In this document: one piece after another, positions 5,961 through 9,260 of the stretch
Numbering within the stretch: position 1 is the stretch's first letter
Layout of the letters: each line of letters opens with the position of its first letter
DNA from: DAOSVX01 sp964616495
GTDB taxonomy: Bacteria > Bacillota_I > Bacilli_A > RF39 > UBA660
Assembly (NCBI GenBank): GCA_964616495.1
Contig: CAZTRF010000037.1
Span: 1 to 9,260, forward strand
Length of the DNA stretch: 9,260 bases
Direction: 5' to 3'
Translations under genes and position numbers: made by a program
Notes under the pieces: model-generated
The model's database searches: none
What the model was told of the DNA's origin: nothing
Seen by the model: the letters and a program-made list of their open reading frames with translations, nothing else

Positions 5961-6270
5961 ATTTGGAATAGCTCAAAAAGAAATTGATGATTGGATAAGC
6001 CAATATAAAATCGGCTATTTTAGACCTCTTTCATTACTGGCAAGCCTTACTGAAGAAGTAGGAGAAGTAGCCAGAGTTATGAACCGTAAGCATGGTGATA
6101 AAGTTACTAAACCCACTGATTCTGACCTGAATTTAGCTGAAGAATTATCAGATGTTTTATTTACTGTAATATGTATTGCTAATAGTGAGGGAATTAATTT
6201 AGATGAATCTTGGCAGATGACAATTAGCAAATTATATGGTCGCGATAAGGATAGATGGGAGAAAAAGTAG
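5941..6270 (+). CDS. MazG-like nucleotide pyrophosphohydrolase (YpjD type)
   Basis: This family hydrolyses nucleoside or deoxynucleoside triphosphates to the monophosphate and pyrophosphate, cleaning the nucleotide pool. The 109-residue single-domain product has the all-alpha MazG metal site: Glu39-x2-Glu42 in TEEVGEVARVMNRKHG and Glu68-x2-Asp71 in EELSDVLF. It ends GRDKDRWEKK, very like B. subtilis YpjD. GYFRPLSLLASL (25-36) is the usual substrate-side helix. I set the start at the ATG 5941, 5 nt after GGAGG (5931-5935); four extra upstream codons in frame have no ribosome site. The start lies inside the preceding gene (20-bp overlap), so translation is coupled. The natural substrate cannot be told from sequence; a canonical or a damaged dNTP is possible. 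Confidence 0.92.
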   Translation: MSKEINKFGIAQKEIDDWISQYKIGYFRPLSLLASLTEEVGEVARVMNRKHGDKVTKPTDSDLNLAEELSDVLFTVICIANSEGINLDESWQMTISKLYGRDKDRWEKK

Positions 6271-6289
6271 CAAAAAACTGCATTTTTTC
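6261..6289 (+). terminator. Weak terminator-like hairpin at the end of the mazG-like gene
   Basis: GTAG (6267-6270) pairs with CTGC (6278-6281), and the flanking A run (6262-6266) can pair with the T run (6283-6287) past a one-base bulge. The TAG stop lies in the stem. It is short and A/T-dominated, so read-through into the HU gene is likely. Confidence 0.3.
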
Positions 6290-6318
6290 TTGCATTTATC
6301 GGTAAATAATGGTAGATT
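6290..6318 (+). promoter_or_regulatory. Candidate sigma-A promoter of the HU gene
   Basis: TTGCAT (6290-6295) is followed 17 bp later by TGG-TAGATT (-10 hexamer at 6313-6318, extended TG at 6310-6311). Start would be near 6325, leaving a 48-nt leader that can fold a small hairpin (TGTAAGG 6324-6330 with CCTTATA 6339-6345). The -10 hexamer is only a 4 of 6 match. Confidence 0.4.
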
Positions 6319-6372
6319 TAAAGTGTAAGGAAAATAAGCCTTATATAACATTTAAGTGGGAGGAGTGAAAAA

Positions 6373-6645
6373 ATGTCAAAAACTGCATTAGTAGAATTAA
6401 TCGCTGCTAAAGCTGGTCTTACAAAAGCTGACGCAAGTCGTGCTTTAGAAGCTACTTTAGAAGGTATTACTAATGGTCTTAAAAAAGAAGGAAAGGTTGC
6501 TTTAGTAGGATTTGGAACATTTGCTGCTAAGAAAAGAGCTGCACGTGATGGAATTAATCCTTTAACAAAGAAACCTATTAAAATTCCTGCAAAAGTTGTT
6601 GCTTCATTTAAAGCTGGCAGCAAACTAAAAGACGCATTAAATTAA
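6373..6645 (+). CDS. hup: DNA-binding protein HU (histone-like)
   Basis: HU is the major nucleoid protein of most bacteria; it binds DNA as a dimer without strong sequence preference and bends it. The 90-residue product has the standard length. Two N-terminal helices (about 3-38) are followed by the HU signature GFGTFAAKKRAARDGINPLT (46-65). Pro63, which inserts between base pairs at the bend, is present in the beta-ribbon arm. The C-terminal helix ends FKAGSKLKDALN. A strong ribosome site (GGGAGG, 6358-6363) precedes the ATG. Codon choice here is richer in GCT and GCA than in the neighbours, as expected for a highly expressed protein. HU downstream of spoIVA matches the spoIVA-hbs order of B. 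subtilis (from memory). It has its own terminator and probably its own promoter. Confidence 0.97.
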   Translation: MSKTALVELIAAKAGLTKADASRALEATLEGITNGLKKEGKVALVGFGTFAAKKRAARDGINPLTKKPIKIPAKVVASFKAGSKLKDALN

Positions 6646-6649
6646 TAAA

Positions 6650-6694
6650 ATAGGCAAAAACGGATATAATCCGTTTTTTCTTTGTCTATTTTTT
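6650..6694 (+). terminator. Intrinsic terminator after the HU gene
   Basis: AAAAACGGAT (6656-6665) pairs with ATCCGTTTTT (6669-6678) around a 3-nt loop, with a T run. An outer arm, ATAGGCAAA (6650-6658) against TTTGTCTAT (6681-6689), can extend the stem and is followed by another T run to 6694. The two nested forms together make a strong stop. Confidence 0.85.
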
Positions 6695-6715
6695 GTAAAC
6701 AATTTGTTAAAAAGA

Positions 6716-6744
6716 TTAAATAATAGTTGGTTTAATTATATAAT
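6716..6744 (+). promoter_or_regulatory. Sigma-A promoter of the phosphohexomutase gene
   Basis: A consensus TATAAT lies at 6739-6744 and ends 16 nt before the ATG at 6761. The hexamer at the right -35 distance, TTAAAT (6716-6721), is a poor match, so the promoter leans on its -10 box. Start would be near 6751, at the AGGTGAT ribosome site. Confidence 0.5.
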
Positions 6745-6760
6745 TAGATTAGGTGATAAT

Positions 6761-8119
6761 ATGCAAATACCCCAAAATATATTTAGAGCTTATGACATTA
6801 GAGGCAAATATCCGGAGGAGATAGATGAAGAATTGTCTTTGTTGATAGGCCAAGCCTTTGGATCAAAATTAATCTTAAAAGGTATCAATAAATGTTATAT
6901 AGGCCACGATAACAGATTATCTAGCGAGCCATTAAAAGAGAAGTTAATTGAAGGCGTTTTAAGTACTGGGGTAAATGTCTTGGATTGCGGCTTGGTTACT
7001 ACCCCAATGATTTATTTTATTAGAAACCATACTAAAATTTTTGCTAGTGTAATGATTACGGCTAGTCATAATCCTGGAAACGAAAATGGTTTTAAATTTT
7101 CTTATGATGAAACTGGTAATGTTAAGGGCGAGGAAGTATTAGAACTATATAACTTTTTAATGAAAGGCCAATTTAAAGACGGAAAAGGTTCTCTAGAAGA
7201 GGTTAATATTAAAGATACCTATATTAAAGCTTTAATGGCCGATTTTAAATTTAACAAAAAAAGAGATTTAAAAATAATAGTTGATATGGGTAATGGAGTT
7301 ACCACTTCAATAGTTAAAGATGTTTTTAAATTACTTCCTTATGAAATAAAATATATTTGTGATGAAAGTGATGGTACTTTTCCAGTTCATCATCCGGATC
7401 CTTGTATTCCTGAAAATCTTGAATTGTTAAAAGAAGAGGTTATAAAAGAAAAGGCCTCTTTAGGAATATCTTTTGATGGTGATGGAGATCGTTTGGGAAT
7501 AATAGACAATTTAGGTATTTTTGTTCCCGCCGATATATTTTGCGGATTGTATATAAAAGATATACTTTCACATGGAGGTAAAAATAAAATATTATATGAT
7601 TTAAAATGTTCTAAAGCCTTAAAAGAAATAATTGAAAAGTATCAAGGTATTCCTATTGAAAGCAGAACTGGGGCTTCTTATACAATGTCCAGTGTCATCA
7701 ATGAGGATTGTGCTTTTGGAGTAGAATATTCTGGGCATATCTATTTTAATGATCGAAAATTATTACCAATATCATCAGGATTATATGCGGGGCTTAGGTT
7801 AATTGAAATATTAAGCAATAGTAGTTTTTCGATAAATGATCTCTTAAAAGAAATACCTAGATATTATAAGCTTCCTGAGATGCGCATTCCTGTACTAGAT
7901 GAAAAAAAATATGAAATAGTGGAAGAAATAAGAAGTTATGTTAATGGGCAAAACTTAAAACATTTGGATATTGATGGAATAAAAGTCTTATATAATAATA
8001 GTTGGGTGTTAGTAAGGGCAAGCAATACCGGTCCTAATCTGACCTTTATTGTAGAATCAAATACTTTAAAAGAATTAAATGAGTTAAAAGACGAATATCT
8101 AAAATTGATAACAAAATAA
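6761..8119 (+). CDS. Phosphomannomutase / phosphoglucomutase (alpha-D-phosphohexomutase family)
   Basis: The enzyme moves phosphate between C1 and C6 of glucose or mannose and feeds sugar nucleotides for cell wall or surface polysaccharides. The 452-residue product shows all four family sites in order: FRAYDIRG (8-15); the active-site TASHNP (100-105) with phosphoserine Ser102; the metal loop DGDGDR (239-244); and the sugar loop EYSGH (322-326). The phosphate-binding RASNTGP (419-425) sits in domain 4. The opening FRAYDIRGKYPEEI is typical of ManB/AlgC-type bifunctional enzymes and differs from GlmM. I chose the ATG at 6761 after GGTGA (6752-6756); a TTG at 6704 would add 19 residues running back through the promoter. 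EYSGH where EMSGH or EQSGH is common is a mild change. Whether glucose or mannose phosphate is preferred cannot be told. No clear terminator lies within 80 bp downstream. Confidence 0.93.
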   Translation: MQIPQNIFRAYDIRGKYPEEIDEELSLLIGQAFGSKLILKGINKCYIGHDNRLSSEPLKEKLIEGVLSTGVNVLDCGLVTTPMIYFIRNHTKIFASVMITASHNPGNENGFKFSYDETGNVKGEEVLELYNFLMKGQFKDGKGSLEEVNIKDTYIKALMADFKFNKKRDLKIIVDMGNGVTTSIVKDVFKLLPYEIKYICDESDGTFPVHHPDPCIPENLELLKEEVIKEKASLGISFDGDGDRLGIIDNLGIFVPADIFCGLYIKDILSHGGKNKILYDLKCSKALKEIIEKYQGIPIESRTGASYTMSSVINEDCAFGVEYSGHIYFNDRKLLPISSGLYAGLRLIEILSNSSFSINDLLKEIPRYYKLPEMRIPVLDEKKYEIVEEIRSYVNGQNLKHLDIDGIKVLYNNSWVLVRASNTGPNLTFIVESNTLKELNELKDEYLKLITK

Positions 8120-8343
8120 TATTTTTATAAAAAGGAAAAAAGTTATACTATTGAAATTCTTGTTAAATCATAAAATATATTTAATAACTTGTCGTAACTA
8201 AAAAAGCTTAAATTTAGTTTAATTTGGTTTATTTTAAAAATATAACGGTCATTATTAGAAATCATCATTAATTATAAATAAGGTCTTTATAAAAGAGTAA
8301 ATATTATAATATAAATCAGGATTTTAAATATGTATAAAAAATT

Positions 8344-8382
8344 AAAAAAAGCATAAAATTAAAAGATATTTATGTTTTTTTT
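8344..8382 (+). terminator. Terminator-like hairpin ahead of the rpoB promoter
   Basis: CATAAA (8352-8357) pairs with TTTATG (8369-8374), and the flanking seven As (8344-8350) can pair with the eight Ts (8375-8382) past a single G bulge. It may end leftover transcription from the mutase gene. The stem has only one C-G pair, so it is weak. Confidence 0.35.
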
Positions 8383-8402
8383 ACATATTTTTAGAAAAGT
8401 TG

Positions 8403-8431
8403 TTGACAACCCTTGAAATCACGTGTAAAAT
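8403..8431 (+). promoter_or_regulatory. Strong sigma-A promoter of rpoB
   Basis: A perfect -35 TTGACA (8403-8408) is followed by a 17-bp spacer and TAAAAT (8426-8431). This is the best sigma-A promoter in the window. Start is expected near 8438, giving a leader of about 69 nt. Confidence 0.8.
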
Positions 8432-8442
8432 GATATTTTGGT

Positions 8443-8473
8443 GACATCTCATTTTTAAGATGAGGTCGTTTTT
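8443..8473 (+). promoter_or_regulatory. Leader hairpin with short T run upstream of rpoB (possible attenuator)
   Basis: CTCAT (8448-8452) pairs with ATGAG (8460-8464), and GAC (8443-8445) pairs with GTC (8465-8467) past a 2-nt bulge. Five Ts follow at 8469-8473. It lies about 5 nt after the predicted start and 33 nt before the rpoB start codon, where a conditional terminator could act. The stem is short, so the role is uncertain. Confidence 0.35.
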
Positions 8474-8506
8474 ACTAATTTTATATTTAGGTATAGGGGT
8501 GAAAGA

Positions 8507-9241
8507 GTGGCATACAAAGTAGAAAAATTTGGTGACCATAGAGAAAGAAGGACTTTCTCTAAAACAAAGAACACCTTAGCTTTAACAGATTTATTAGAAA
8601 TACAGAAGAAATCATATCAGTGGTTTCTAGAAAGTGGTATTAAAGAAATCTTTGAGGACCTATTCCCCGTAGAAAGCTTTACAGGAAATATCTCACTAGA
8701 ATTTGGTGATTATTCTTTTGATGAGCCAAGATATTCAATTAAAGAAGCCAAGGAAAGAATGGTTTCTTATTGTGCTCCATTAAAAGTACAAGCTAGAGTC
8801 TTTATTCATGAAACTGGTGAAGTAAAAGAACAAGAAGTTTTCTTAGGGGATATGCCTTTAATGACTGAAAGTGGGACTTTCATTATTAATGGTGTTGAAA
8901 GAGTTATTGTATCTCAATTAGTACGTAGTCCATCTATTTATTATAAGAAAGAAATTGATAAAAATGGGCGTCAAGTAGTTACTGCAGAAGTAATTCCTAA
9001 TAAAGGTACATGGCTAGAATACGAATTAGATGCAAGAGATGTCTTATATGTCCGTATTGATAGAACAAGAAAAGTTACTATCACTACCTTATTAAGAGCT
9101 TTAGGTCTTTCTAATGATGACGACATCATTAATGTATTTGGTGAAAACAAATATTTAATGAATACCTTGGAAAAAGATGCAACTAAGAATACAGATGAAG
9201 TTTTTCATATATTTCAATTAAAGCTTCATCTGTATTCTTAG
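8507..9241 (+). CDS. rpoB: DNA-directed RNA polymerase subunit beta, N-terminal part; false stop at the fold-back junction
   Basis: RpoB is one half of the RNA polymerase catalytic core. Residues 1-231 match the start of bacterial beta subunits: RRTFSKTKNTLALTDLLEIQ (14-33) and SYQWFL (36-41). They are followed by FTGNISLEFGDY, the rifampicin-region-proximal FIINGVERVIVSQLVRSP, KGTWLEYELDARDVLYVRIDR and TTLLRALG. This covers the beta1/protrusion and the start of the lobe; a full subunit has about 1,200 residues. The start is GTG at 8507, 4 nt after GGTGA (8498-8502). Real rpoB sequence stops at about 9200. The last 13 residues, VFHIFQLKLHLYS, come from an inverted copy of rpoB itself and are not protein sequence. 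Reading 9260 to 9201 on the other strand gives TLEKDATKNTDEALIEIYEK, which is the proper continuation. The gene is therefore cut by an artefact, not truly truncated. Confidence 0.95.
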   Translation: MAYKVEKFGDHRERRTFSKTKNTLALTDLLEIQKKSYQWFLESGIKEIFEDLFPVESFTGNISLEFGDYSFDEPRYSIKEAKERMVSYCAPLKVQARVFIHETGEVKEQEVFLGDMPLMTESGTFIINGVERVIVSQLVRSPSIYYKKEIDKNGRQVVTAEVIPNKGTWLEYELDARDVLYVRIDRTRKVTITTLLRALGLSNDDDIINVFGENKYLMNTLEKDATKNTDEVFHIFQLKLHLYS

Positions 9242-9260
9242 TTGCATCTTTTTCCAAGGT
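9164..9260. repeat. 37-bp perfect inverted repeat (fold-back) inside rpoB at the window end
   Basis: Bases 9164-9200 and 9224-9260 are exact reverse complements, separated by 23 bp (9201-9223). The right arm runs to the last base, so the repeat may continue past the window. The left arm codes for RpoB in frame. The right arm and spacer code for RpoB on the opposite strand, including eight residues beyond the left arm. The flip occurs at 9200/9201. This pattern is typical of chimeric molecules or a contig end folded back on itself. Confidence 0.9.

Larger units (their letters stand above)
8120..8506 (+). other. 387-bp AT-rich intergenic region before rpoB
   Basis: No credible gene is seen on either strand. 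The first 220 bp are A/T-dominated, with scattered weak inverted repeats (AACTAAA 8196-8202 with TTTAGTT 8213-8219) and a lone TATAAT (8305-8310) lacking a -35. The functional signals are in the last 165 bp: a hairpin with a T run, a strong promoter and a leader hairpin, each listed separately. In many Bacillota rpoB follows rplJ-rplL closely; here its neighbour is a sugar-phosphate mutase, so rpoB is driven by its own promoter. Confidence 0.6.

Noticed and set aside
8330..8356. Eight-codon open frame (MYKKLKKA) upstream of rpoB as a leader peptide
   Set aside because: The AGG upstream is weak, the TATAAT at 8305-8310 has no -35, and the peptide is what A-rich sequence gives by chance.
9201..9241. 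The last 13 codons and stop as a true rpoB C-terminus or frameshift
   Set aside because: These bases are the reverse complement of the real rpoB continuation, so no single insertion or deletion explains them; a fold-back does.
1..9260. Mobile element, prophage, CRISPR, toxin-antitoxin or defence system
   Set aside because: No transposase, integrase, direct-repeat array or foreign-looking composition is seen. The MazG-like protein is a housekeeping YpjD-type enzyme and is not next to a MazEF-like pair.

Overview
The window is about 9.3 kb of very AT-rich DNA with all genes on the + strand. It has short intergenic gaps, strong Shine-Dalgarno sites and stop codons that lie next to or inside hairpin-plus-T-run terminators. 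The gene families (EngB, Der, SpoIVA, a SpoVIF-like protein, HU, YpjD-type MazG, RpoB) point to a low-GC member of Bacillota, class Bacilli. I infer an uncultured, compact-genome lineage of the RF39 or Erysipelotrichales kind. TGA appears to be a stop (one gene ends in TGA inside its terminator), so the Mycoplasma code is unlikely.

Layout. 1-129: the last 42 codons of engB. 179-1765: a three-helix membrane protein with a large extracytoplasmic part, not recognised. 1858-2277: a type IV pilin-like prepilin. 2290-3591: der, 12 bp after it, so probably the same transcript. 3635-3877: a small SpoVIF-like sporulation protein starting at TTG. 4004-5482: spoIVA, with a candidate sigma-E promoter. 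5532-5960 and 5941-6270: an overlapping pair, an unknown 142-residue protein and a MazG-like pyrophosphohydrolase. 6373-6645: the DNA-binding protein HU. 6761-8119: a phosphomannomutase/phosphoglucomutase. 8120-8506: a 387-bp AT-rich gap carrying a strong promoter and leader hairpin. 8507 onward: the start of rpoB.

How the parts fit. The block der - spoVIF-like - spoIVA - two genes - HU follows the der...spoIVA-hbs order of Bacillus subtilis (from memory), with gpsA missing and a SpoVIF-like gene placed beside spoIVA. SpoIVA and SpoVIF both act in spore coat building, so the organism, or a recent ancestor, probably forms endospores. EngB and Der are both ribosome-assembly GTPases. Several transcription units share one compact design: the -35 box lies inside the preceding terminator hairpin, and the -10 box ends only 16-18 nt before the start codon.

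The last 97 bp are not normal sequence. A 37-bp stretch of rpoB reappears in reverse complement at the window end. Read on the other strand, the tail gives the expected continuation of RpoB. This is a fold-back junction, most likely a library or assembly artefact, and the apparent stop of rpoB at 9239-9241 is false. I see no transposon, CRISPR array, tRNA, rRNA or defence system. The most interesting biology is the sporulation pair and its control elements.
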